From positions 31,703,525 through 31,767,524 of the forward strand of contig JANJXV010000010.1 in assembly GCA_024803745.1 (NCBI GenBank): a stretch of DNA of 64,000 bases, given 5' to 3'. Position 1 is the stretch's first letter, and each line of letters opens with the position of its first letter. Positions 26,588-37,160 of this stretch are shown here, one piece after another. Both the position numbers and the translations under genes were made by a program. The notes beneath the pieces are model-generated. The model did not search any database and was not told the DNA's origin. It saw nothing but the letters and a program-made list of their open reading frames with translations. Origin of the DNA: Megascapheus bottae (lineage: Eukaryota; Chordata; Mammalia; Rodentia; Geomyidae).

Positions 26588-26763
26588 GAGCTGGGCACTG
26601 GTGGTTAATGCCTGTAATCCTAGCTAGTCAGGAACATGATTTGACACTAGCCCTGGCGGGAAGAGCCCTAAGACCCTTCTCTCCAATTACACCAGAAAAT
26701 GCTAGAAATGGTGCTATAGCTCAAGTGGTAGAGTGCTAGCCTTGAGTAAAAATGTGCTCAGGG
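26588..26763 (+). repeat. B1-Geo SINE truncated at 3' end
   Basis: Ends at 'aaaatgtgctcaggg', where the next SINE starts; the last ~35 bp of Geo are missing. Confidence 0.8.
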
Positions 26764-26966
26764 GGCTGGGAGTCTGTCCTAGTGGTAGAGTGCTTGCCTA
26801 GCATGCAAGAAGACCCAAGTTCGATTCCTCAGTACCACATATATAGAAAAAGCTCGAAGTGGTACTATGACTCATGTGGTAGAGCTCTAGCCTTGAGAAA
26901 GCCCAAGGACAGTTCACAGGCCCTGAGATCGAGCCCCAGGACTGGCAAAAACAAAAAACAAAAACA
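26764..26966 (+). repeat. IDL-Geo SINE
   Basis: Complete copy 'ggctgggagtctgtcctagtgg' to 'aggactggcaaaaacaaaaaac', placed head to tail directly after the truncated B1-Geo. Confidence 0.9.
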
Positions 26967-27426
26967 TAAAGAACAGAACCTAGACATTTAGAATGGCTTC
27001 CAGTTTGTTGTGTTCATCTTTAGAGATTTTTCTATAGTATAGTGCGAAACTATAAGATCATATATTCCTTTAATGACCAAAGACAAGCATGCCATATGCA
27101 ATGATAGAGATGACTAAAACAGTAGTTGTATTGGCATGCAATATCAACAATGCACCAGTTACCTCACTTGTATTACATTACATTTCTCAACAAATTTATA
27201 AAGACTAAGACATTCAGGGTGCTGCTGTTTCAAAAGTCATGCTAAAATATCTATAAGTATTTACACAGTTTTCAACTATTTATATAACCATTACACTATT
27301 GTTAAAAATAGTTGTTACTATTGTTACAAGCATTTTAAAAAGTCCCCTGCCCTTCTTGAATACTTGTTTGTTAAACATGGCATTTGAAATATGGTGTAAA
27401 AATCAATGTTAATAAATTCTTTAAAT

Positions 27427-27428
<2 letters not shown>
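26967..27428. other. Unique AT-rich DNA
   Basis: Nothing recognised. Confidence 0.45.

Positions 27429-27474
<46 letters not shown>
27429..27474. repeat. (CA)n microsatellite
   Basis: CA tract. The preceding 'cttgtttgttaaacatg..atttgaaatatg..aatttaataaattctttaaa' is repeated at 60900-60965, so the tract may follow a repeat end. Confidence 0.95.
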
Positions 27475-27476
<2 letters not shown>

Positions 27477-27690
27477 GTCCCCTGATTGCAACTGCTTTTA
27501 GTGAATTCAGTTTATTCTTATGAATATTTGCAAACCTAGTAAATGTTCTCTCTTTGAAAACACAAAATAGTTTTAGAAGAGTGAAAATTAATTCTGGTCA
27601 TAAGTAAATTAGGTGTGTATTTCAAAAAATGTGTGACTATACAGCAATTTGAAACTAAAATTCTAAATATGGTTTCAACAAAAACCAAAT

Positions 27691-27897
27691 GCTGGGACTG
27701 GGAATGTGGTTTAGTGGTAGAGTGCTTACATTACATGCATGAATCCCTAAGTTAGATTCCTCAGTACCACATAAACAGAAAAAAAAAAAAAGCTGGAAGT
27801 GGCACTGTAGCTCAAGTGGTAGAGTGCTAGCCATGAGCAAAGGAAGCTCAGGAGTAGTGTCCATGTCCTGAGTTCAAGGCCCAGGACTGACAAAAAA
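27691..27897 (+). repeat. IDL-Geo SINE
   Basis: Plus-strand dimer with a long A13 linker between the two monomers. Confidence 0.9.
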
Positions 27898-28890
27898 GCA
27901 ACAAAATAGCAAGCCTATTTCTCCAGTTCACATGCATGATAAATAAGGCTGCTGATTGTAGCTGGGCATTTCTATTATATAGTCACTTGCACTTTCATAA
28001 TCAATATAAACTGTGTGTGTATCTGCTTTCCAAATTTCAACTAAAAATTCAAATTTTCTATAAAAATATTTTGATAACAACAGAAACAATGATGCTTCTA
28101 TGCCCATGTCTTAATTGCTGAGCAATTCATTTACTTCATGTTGATTTTGGTGGATTCTGGCTCTTCTCAATAAACATGGCTGAAATTAAATAATGGGATG
28201 AACCATACATTTGAATGTCCTCTTATCTTTTTTAAAATTAGTAAGTGGTATGTCACACAAATGACCAAGCATTGGACACATTTCACCTCTTAGTCCTTTG
28301 ACAAGTAGTAACAAAATAAGAAGCACACAAAGTTCCCTAGGTTATTCCACCCATTGGTACGGAGTACAAACAATGCACTATTGTATATTAGAAAATCAGG
28401 AAATCAAGGCAAGAGGTTTAGGTTTTTTAAGGAAAAGAATGCTAACCTTCTTTAGTTTAGCAAACAATTGACTCTTACCAACAGCTCCTTCTCAGGCTTT
28501 TAAAGTTCAATGTCTTCTTATCAAGTCCAGGTCTGGATCAAATTGACCCCCAAGGCAAAGAAAAATATTCCTGTGCTGTGAATCAGTGTGGGTCCCAAAT
28601 CAGGATTTCCTGCCTATGGTGTTTATTTGAGGATTCTTCATAGAGGGTGACCCCTCAAAGGCTGGTGTCTCTCTGGTGAGGGTGGGTATACAAGGTAGGT
28701 ATACACCATGGAAGAGAAGAATGGGGACTATGCGATGGAGCCCTGTATTTGGCACTTAGTCCACAAGTGTGATAAGATACTCAAGGAATAGGATTAAAGT
28801 GAAAGAGACACCTTTGCATTTTGCTCAGTCTCCTTCCATTGAGTTTCTGCTTAATGATATGTCTTGATTAAAGATACATCCCCATGATTA
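27898..28890. other. Unique DNA
   Basis: No gene or repeat recognised; 28540-28720 is somewhat GC-richer. Confidence 0.4.
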
Positions 28891-28907
28891 AAAATTCTAG
28901 GATTCAG

Positions 28908-29155
28908 CTGCTCAGTGGCTCACACCTGTAATCCTCCTGCTTAGCAGGCTGAGATCTGAGGATCAAAGTTCAAAGCCAGCCTGGGCACAAAAGGACCTGA
29001 GACTCTTATCTCCAATTAACCTCTAGAAAATGGGAAAACAGGATGTTGGGCTTGGCTCAAGGGGAGGGCCCTCCCCTTGAGCTGAAAAGCTCAGGGACAG
29101 CTACCAGGCCAAGTTCAAGCCATATAATCCCCCCCCCCCACACACACACACAAAA
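28908..29155 (+). repeat. B1-Geo SINE, well preserved
   Basis: Intact copy with a tail of C10 then (CA)n then A8, flanked by a 17-bp target duplication at 28891-28907 and 29156-29172. This defines the family's ends: starts near 'ctgctcagtggctcacacctg', ends 'aagttcaagcc' plus tail. Confidence 0.92.
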
Positions 29156-29172
29156 AAAATTCTAGGATTCAG

Positions 29173-30407
29173 TAAGTGGAGAGTTATCACATTCAACGAA
29201 TAGAGGACTTTGACCAAATAACATTGTGGAATCAGGCCTGAGGGCCTGTCTGTGAGACTGCATTCAAACAGGCATGTATGTTTCACCGACAAGAGAAAGA
29301 AGCCAGACCCAAACACATGACTGGGGATAAGAAACAATGATTTCCCATTTGGATTGTTATGGATTCATCAGATACACTTGAGAAAATGAGCTTTTGGCCT
29401 TTGTTTCATTTAAAAACACAACGTGTACATCTTCTACAAGGGGTGCACATTCACCATTCCAGACAAAATTCATTTCTTTGAAGGTGAAGCCATGGTTGGC
29501 ATGACACTTAATGACCTCACAGTGAGGCCTGTACACAGGCCAGGGAAGGTTAAATGACTAATTTACCAAATTCAATTGCTAGGAAGATATGGGAGAATTC
29601 CAGGCAGCATAAATCAGCTAAGCGTTCAGAAACTATTACCAGAGCACTAGGCAGCATTGCATACGGTCTGCAAACCACAAGTGATATCAAAGCTGCAAGG
29701 CTGCTGAGCTGCCAGAGGCTCAAGCACAGATAATAGATGCTAAAATTACTGCTGAAGAAGCATATTTGATTACAAAGGGCCTCAAGAGCAGTAAAGCCCT
29801 TGGAAGGCTTCCCTCAGAGTTTTACAAGAAATAAGATAAGCATTATCTTATCCAGCTGTAATCATGAAATATAATAAAATCCTCAGGGAACTCATGAAAC
29901 TTGGGAGTGCATCTCTGTTGAATGATACAAAACCAATTCTTTCCTAATACTCAACAGTGAGGACAAAGTTGCTGCCAAATTCAGGCAACCTCTTGCTGGT
30001 GACACAGACAAATCCATAAGGAGTCTTTTATAAAGTGCAATTTTTCAAAGAAGTAGGCTTGTTTATACTGACCTCAACATGGGTCTCCCTTCCTTCTTAC
30101 ACACTGTCTTTATTCTCATAAGCTACTTATATAATCTTTAGCCGAACAGCTCTAGCCTAGTTCATAATCACATTTGTTAACCCCTTGTTACACTGACCTC
30201 TTTCTTGAGTCTCACCAGACAATTTCCTGTTCAGACAATTTCCTATTCCTTCAGACAATTTCCTATTCTCGCCCCAGTTCCACAGATTCTCAGCTACTAT
30301 CTGTCCAGTATCTTTCTCTTTTATTTGTGAGCCACAAAATTCAAACTCTGATAACGGTCAGAAACACATACATGAGAGTAATTTACTCTCTCATTTATGT
30401 GAATTTC

Positions 30408-30408
<1 letters not shown>
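29173..30408. other. Unique DNA, possible regulatory content
   Basis: The least repetitive 1.2 kb in the intron. It contains a palindromic GATA pair and E-box at 29835-29858. Three imperfect tandem copies of 'cagacaatttcct' lie at 30216-30265. Confidence 0.4.
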
Positions 30409-30463
<55 letters not shown>

Positions 30464-30467
30464 TGTT
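30409..30467. repeat. (GT)n at SINE tail
   Basis: GT tract directly adjoining the following minus-strand SINE. Confidence 0.95.
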
Positions 30468-30697
30468 TGCCTGTTTGCTGGTCTTACGGTTGAACTTAGG
30501 GCTTGGATGCTGTTCCTGAGTTTTTGCTCAAAAAGCTAGTATTCTATATCCCTTGAGCCACAGCTCCACTTTTGTCATTCGATTGGAGATGGAGATTCAG
30601 AGACTCTGTCACATTGACTGGGGTTGAACCACCATCCTCAGATCTCAGCCTCCTAAATAGCTAGGATTACAGGCCTTAGTCACCTGTACTTCGCCAC
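30468..30697 (-). repeat. B1-Geo composite SINE
   Basis: Minus-strand copy with 'gagccacagctccacttt' Geo text and 'cctcagatctcagcctcctaaatagctaggattacagg' B1-like end. Confidence 0.82.
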
Positions 30698-30929
30698 TCT
30701 ATAACTTTTTTTGTTTGTTTGTTTTAATTCTAAATTAAGCTACCAGGGAGTTCATTTTTTTTGGAAAAAATTTAAAATACCACTTCATACTTTCTACTGA
30801 AAGGTCTGCCTACTAGTTGAATTGAAAATCAAATGACATTATTAAATAATGTCTGGTTAAAAAAGATATGAAAGGAAAATGCCTAAAATATTTCATTAAG
30901 AATAAGACTAATGAAACAATCAAAAGACA

Positions 30930-31124
30930 GGCCGGGAGTTTAGCCTACTGGTAGAGTGCTTGCCTAGCATGCACGAAGACCAGGGTTCGATTCCTTGGTA
31001 CCACATACATAGCAAAAAGCCAGAAGTGGTGCTGTGGCTCAAGTGGTAGAGCCCTAGCCTTGAGAAAAACCAGGGACAGTGCTCAGGCCCTGAGCCCAAG
31101 CCCAGGACTGGCAAAAAAAAAAAA
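30930..31124 (+). repeat. IDL-Geo SINE
   Basis: Plus-strand, near consensus, poly(A) tail. Confidence 0.93.
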
Positions 31125-31269
31125 GATACTGAATATAGCTAGCCACTATGTATATACTTCATAAAATATTTATAAATTAAGTTGTGAGATTGTATAATGT
31201 GACTATAGAGACAACATTCCATTCAAAATATCTATATTCTACCCAGTGTGACATTTTCAAGGCACAACC

Positions 31270-31460
31270 ATATAGTGAGGTCTATAGCCAGATGATCTAG
31301 GTGGGAATCCTTCTTCTGAGGCAGAGCTTATGAACTCTGTGACCTTGTACAAGCTACGTAACTTCTCTATATGCTAGTTTCACCTTTTAAATGGCAGCAA
31401 TAATATGAGAGTTGGTACAAGAATTAAGTTAGTTAACATATATTGGAAGCACTGTTTAAG
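31270..31460 (+). repeat. MIR SINE
   Basis: 'aactctgtgaccttgtacaagctacgtaacttctctatatgctagtttcaccttttaaatgg' follows the MIR core order (ctgtgaccttgggcaagttac..). Confidence 0.65.
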
Positions 31461-32887
31461 TAATTGTTATTCTTTTCGCTTCTCCTTTCTCTTTTCTATT
31501 CAGAAACATAGGATTTCTCTAAATTTGCTTCATTTACAGGTACCCAATGGGACAGGACAAATATCTGCCTATGCTTTTCTCTGTTATGAGTTACCTGTGG
31601 CAGAAATAAATGCACTGGTGACCAACTCCTCTTCTTATTCCTACTAGTTTTGAGGAACTGACATTTATCAATCTTCTGTTTGCCTAACCTTGTTCTTTGC
31701 CTTTCCCACCTAACACTACCCCCTCTTTTCTTTCCATTACTTTCCTAATACAGTGGTCCAATTCTGGTAAAATTTGGTTTGAGAAAAAGCTAATGAGGTA
31801 CAGTTAACCATTTGGCTATCAAACTGAATGCTTTTACTCTCAAGAATCTTTTCCAGTTAGTCTACAGTCTCACAATCCAAAATTAACTTCCAAATGTCAC
31901 CTGTGGCATATGGACAATCACATGTGAGAAGAACATGTAACATTCCACTCTGAAATGACAAATAGCATGAAAGTCAAGAGTCTACCCAATGACACCAAAC
32001 TTCTGCTTCTTACGTGCCTTCAGATGGATGGTGAATTTCACTCTTCTTTCCTACTTTCTTTGGGTATAGGTCTGCAGGAGTGGTGGGAGAAAGTCCTTAT
32101 AGAGAAGGTAAGAATTTGTTTTGAGATTTCTTCTTAAACTAAAAACCTGAAAGAATATACATCATTTGGGTCATGTAGTATAGAATGAGTGTTCTAAATT
32201 TCCATCAGACATATCCCTGGGATAATCCCATTAGTTAGTAATAGTTAATGAGACTGAGGACCAGAAAAAGAAAGAGCTGGATTTTCTGGTATGTTTACAA
32301 GTTGAAATCTATTTTAACACTTCTCCATAGATATAAAAATTATAATACTAAAACACTGAAGTTCAGTATTCATCAGTACACCTGTGCTTACGAAATGTAG
32401 AAAACAGATGCATAACTATGGCTTTATACCTCATACCAGTACAACATCCCAGTCAGAACATATTTTTAATGATTGCTATGTCCCCTTGTTACTTTAAAGA
32501 CCTTTTAAAAAAACTAGGAGGAAGTCTTAACTGCATCTCTATAATATAATCAGTGATTTACTGTATAGTAAGACCCTCTTAGTAGAAACAAAGATTATTT
32601 GTAAAACCTCAAAAGATCATTCTGCTAGCAAAAACAAAAGCAAACCTAAGAGTTTATCTTTCTTAGAGGTTAGTGATGAGAGAGAATGAAACCTTTTTCC
32701 TTTTTTGAAGTTTTAGTTTATAGATTTGCTTTTAAAGCCTGTGATCCTGTTCAAATGCATTTTCCTTACTGTTAAACCCTTCCACTTTCCAAATGTACAA
32801 TAGGATCGCTTAAGATTTAATTATGAAACATACAATTCATGTTTTAAAGACATGACTTTAAATATTGTGGAGCACAATTATGTTTTG
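31461..32887. other. Unique DNA
   Basis: No gene or repeat recognised. Confidence 0.45.
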
Positions 32888-33089
32888 GGTTTTTTTGTGT
32901 GCCAGTCCTGGGCTTGAGCTCAGGGTCTGAACACTGTCCTTGGGCTTTATCAAGGCTAGAGCTCTACCACTTGAGCCTCAGCACCATTTCTGGCTTTTTT
33001 CTACGTATGTGGTACCAAGGAATTGAACCTGGGTCTTCGTGCCTGCTAGGCAAGCACTCTACCACTAGGCCAAACTCCCAGCCCCCATT
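32888..33089 (-). repeat. IDL-Geo SINE
   Basis: Minus-strand copy flanked by 'attatgttttg' at 32877-32887 and 33090-33100. Confidence 0.93.
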
Positions 33090-33712
33090 ATTATGTTTTG
33101 ACCATTAAATAATCATTTTGACCCAAGATAATGATTCTTAGCACTTATTTATACCAATACTGTGAAAATGTTCTTGAAAATGATTACATAAGAATCCTTT
33201 TAGCAAAATTACATATATTCATGAAAATTGCTTTCTATATTTAATTAGTTTGGTCCCATTTAATAAAATAGACATTAAATAATGGAATAGTTGTGACAAA
33301 GAGAGAAAATTGAGGAATCTTACTTTCTCCTAGTAAGTTAAAACATGGAACTTAGTATATTAGGAATTTTCCTATTCAATTAATAAGTCATATGGTTAAG
33401 AAATATTTACGTGGGACAATACAAGATAATGGAGGAGAATTTAAGAAACTCAAGGTTAGTAGGTTAAAGAGACAAACTAGGCCTGTTAAAACACAATTGA
33501 ATCATCCTGATTTGAATCTGAGCCTTTTTGATTCTGCTCCTCCTCCCAAAGCTAATGTATTCAGGAAAGATGTAGGCTTGTTAAGCAAGGTGTTTGAAAC
33601 AATAATACAGCATTTCTCTCACACTTATACACATTAGCATTTTATAAACATACTTTATGGTAGTTGCCTCCTATGATCTTATGCTCAAACAACTCATAGT
33701 TAAATCAATGAT

Positions 33713-33771
33713 CTCTCTCTCTGACTCTCTGCCGCTGTCTTTCTCTGTCTCTCTATCCCTCCCCCCCACAT

Positions 33772-33816
<45 letters not shown>
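33713..33816. repeat. (TC)n-rich then (CA)n microsatellite
   Basis: Pyrimidine-rich TCTC segment followed by a CA tract (33773-33816). Confidence 0.9.
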
Positions 33817-33818
<2 letters not shown>

Positions 33819-33939
33819 ACTACCCTTTCAGAAATGTTTGGATTTAAGAGGTCTCATTTAACAGAGGAAATTGACATTCACATTAATCATTTGGCCAGTG
33901 TAACCACTTAGAGATTGATGTTTAGAATTCTATGTAGAA

Positions 33940-34300
33940 TTGTAGTTGATATAATTGAATTTAACAGTTTGGACCTTGACTATCCACCAAAGAGCTACAT
34001 GTTCAAGTCTGGCCTGTACTACTGGGCAGGTAGCAGAACTTTAAAGGGGGTAGGACCTAGTGGAAGACAGTTAAATCATATAGGAACATTTACCCCTCCC
34101 TGTTCCTCTCCTGGAATACCCAGTTTGGTCCACCACACATTCTCATAATGTGCTTCCTTGTTTCATGCCAAGCAACAAGAGACAATTTGATCAAGGACTG
34201 AAACATAACAAATTGTGAGCCAAACTAAACCTTTTTTTCTTCTTTTAGTTGATTTATCTCATGCATTTTGTCACAACACTGAAAAACCAACACATTTTAA
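33940..34300 (+). mobile_element. MaLR-type solo LTR
   Basis: 'ggtaggacctagtggaaga..gttaaatcat', 'ggactgaaac', 'gagccaaactaaaccttt', 'agttgatttatctcatgcattttgtcac' follow the MST/MLT1 LTR consensus. Solo and diverged. Confidence 0.65.
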
Positions 34301-36660
34301 ATTGTAAAAAAGTAAACACTCTATAGACATTCAAATTCATCTTAGAAAGTTAGATGCTACATTAGATCCTGAAACCATGGCTCAACAAGTGAGCCTCCTG
34401 AATTAGCATCCATCTCCATGTCATTAATTCCTCTTCATGCCTCCTATCTGTGGGTTATCCAAAATCAAGAAATAGAAAAAAAAAAAAAAGACAACTGCCC
34501 ATGGAAGTCTCACTATAGTAGTTTACCACTTGCAATTAAAGTCAAGATATAAAATCAAACCAAAAATGACAGTAAGAAAGTCTTCAGACATTTAAAGACA
34601 TTCTGATAAAAATTAAGAAAAAAATTAAAGATACTCTGAAAAGCTTATAATAAGAAAGTATTTCTTTTTTCCTTGAAAGATTTCTATACCTAACTTATAC
34701 AGCAAACCAACCAACAGCTGGGGAGACATTTTCTGTCCATGGAGTCACAGGCACACTTACAGAGATTCTGCAGTTTTAGCTTAATGACCTAAGTTTTAGC
34801 TTGTTAGTAACATTGATGATGATATCATCATCATTTTGAGTTGTATACAAATGTAAACATCTGCTTATGATCATTCTACACATTCTTTTTACAAAAATTT
34901 TTAAAAGATTACTGAAAATTGGTACAGAAGGTTGGCCAGTGATAAAACTATGGTCTTTGAAGTCCGTATTAGGGTTCTTCTGGTAGGTAGTTTTGTAGGC
35001 TTAGACAGTCACTTTTATATATCTGGCCTTCCCCTGTATACTGGGGATAATCACAATGCTAGACTGTTTGAGGACTATTGATGAGCCATAGAAATGTTCC
35101 TGCACATAATAGATGCTTCTACATTAGAGCTACTGTATTTGTTTGAATTCTAAACTCCCATTTGACAATATGTTTGAAGAATAGACAGTAGCAGAAAAAT
35201 GAAAGGGAACTAAAACATGCTTCTGAGTAATTAAGTGCCAGGCACACAGCAGAAACAAGTTAAATGGTGACAACAATTTCTTTCATTGAGCACTCATCAT
35301 GTGCCAAAACTGCACTATATTATCTTATGTAATCCTACAGTTCTCAGTTCCCTGCAAGGCAGGGATCATCACCTCAATTGCACCAAACAGGAATCAGACA
35401 CCCAGAGAGGTTAAGTTAGTAAATATGTTCAGGTCACGCTGTTAACAAGTACCAGAGCCAGGCCTAGCAGGAAGAGTAGAAGAAATGACAAGAGGCCTCT
35501 CTAAAGCTTTGCTGTAAACAAAAGCAGCAGTGCTGAGAAGCAGCTGGAAGGAAGTGCAAGGGACAAGCCCTCCCACTATGAGCTCCTCAAGAAGCAGAGC
35601 GGGGCTCATTAACTGGTATAAACCTCAACATCTCAGACAAGGGCTAGATCACAGTGAATGCTGGATAGATGAATGTGCAATATCATTAAATAGGATGTAA
35701 TATGAATCATAAGAAAGGACATTTTCTGAAAATAAAGTTTTTATGATGATAACCAACATAAAAGATAGAAGTGTAATAAGAATGTTCATGTTTAAGGATA
35801 AATAATCACGGAATAAATTCAGCTATTACTCGATAATAGTGATTATGTTCCTAGAGGTTTTTAAAGATTTCAGTTACTAAAGTCATAGCAAAATCAATTC
35901 ATAATTTATGAAGTAGATATATGCAACTTCATTTTATGCAAGTGACCCCCAGTCATCTGATACTTTGCTCTCTTTTTTTATTGATAGGGGACTTATTATG
36001 AAATCAAAGAGAGCACTTAAGCCTATCAGGATTTTTAAAAAATACATTTGGAAAAAAAAAATACATTTGGCCAAATTAGCACTCACCAGAGCAACAAACC
36101 GAAACATCCATAACCAGTGACGAAATTGTGTTTATGTTTCCTAAGTGATGGAGTTTGTTCTGACAATGTATCTGCTATGAACTGCATCAGCAATCTGTCC
36201 CTTCATGTTCTATATTCTGTTTGGCAAATAAAGCATGACGCACAGCAATATAGAATAAAAATACAATCCCTGATAGACTCACAATCACTGCAGAGAGCTG
36301 CTCTAAAATAACACAGGCCTGTGAAAGTGGCCTTCAAAACAGACAGACACTGCCACATGCTGTTCATCTGCAGGTCCTGCAGTCTGAGAGTACAAGGAGT
36401 CCACTGGAGCAGAAAAGGTCAAACAGTTTTATGGTAGCCCTCAACCAGTACTAAGTGCTCTAGAAATGGGGAGCTTAAACTATGTTAATAATCAAATTTG
36501 GATTTCTAAACAATCTCAGTATATTATCGTCTAAAATAATTACAGCATATTAAAGTTACTTTTCTGGATGAGTGAAGTACTGAGGCTTTAACTTAAGATA
36601 AACTCATGTTTGCTAGACAACTGTTAATAGCACTGGAGCCATGCTCCTTGCCTTTCTTAC
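34301..36660. other. Unique DNA with old MIRs
   Basis: Two MIR copies (about 34950-35120 and 35280-35465); the rest has nothing recognised. Confidence 0.45.
35280..35465 (+). repeat. MIR SINE
   Basis: 'tcatgtgccaaaactgcactatattatcttatgtaatcc' and 'cccagagaggttaagttagtaa..tcaggtcacgctgttaac..gagcca' match the 3' half of MIR. Confidence 0.7.
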
Positions 36661-36661
36661 T

Positions 36662-36895
36662 TTTCGTTCATTTTTCAGATGGGGTCTGGCTTTTTTCTGG
36701 AGTCACCCTTGGACTGTAACCCTCCTCACTTCCATTTCCCCTCTGTTGGGAAGCATAAGCATGCATCATCATACCCAGCTTGTTTGTTGAGAGACAGTCT
36801 CTCATGCATGCTCCTTCAAATGTCCACGTACTCTGATCCTCTATCTTCACCTTCCAAGTCGTTGGGATCACAAGTATGTGCCACCACACCCAAAA
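36662..36895 (-). repeat. Two tandem B1-like SINEs
   Basis: Minus-strand B1-like text twice: 36662-36776 and 36780-36893, the latter ending 'gttgggatcacaagtatgtgccaccaca'. Confidence 0.55.
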
Positions 36896-37044
36896 TGAAT
36901 TATTTTTTGATCAATTTTGTAATATTCTCTCATCAGAGCTAAATCCATATGGAATGCACAAGAAGCTACTTCCCTAAAATAATGACTATATGGTCATACA
37001 CTCTAAAGAAAAGTATATGAGACTCTACTGAAAACAGTATGAAG

Positions 37045-37160
37045 CTGGGTATGATGGTACAAGTCTTACGTTTCAGCAAGGAAGATGCAACAAGAGAATA
37101 GTTTGGGCCCAGTCAGGACTACACAGCAATATTGTGTCTCCATAAATCTCAAAATATAAA
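37045..37160 (+). repeat. B1-like SINE
   Basis: 'gctgggtatgatggtacaagtcttacgtttcagc' to 'ggactacacagcaatattgtgtctc' in B1 order. Confidence 0.5.

Noticed and set aside
30174..30539. 121-codon plus-strand frame
   Set aside because: Runs through a GT microsatellite (poly Cys-Val) into a SINE, so it is not coding.
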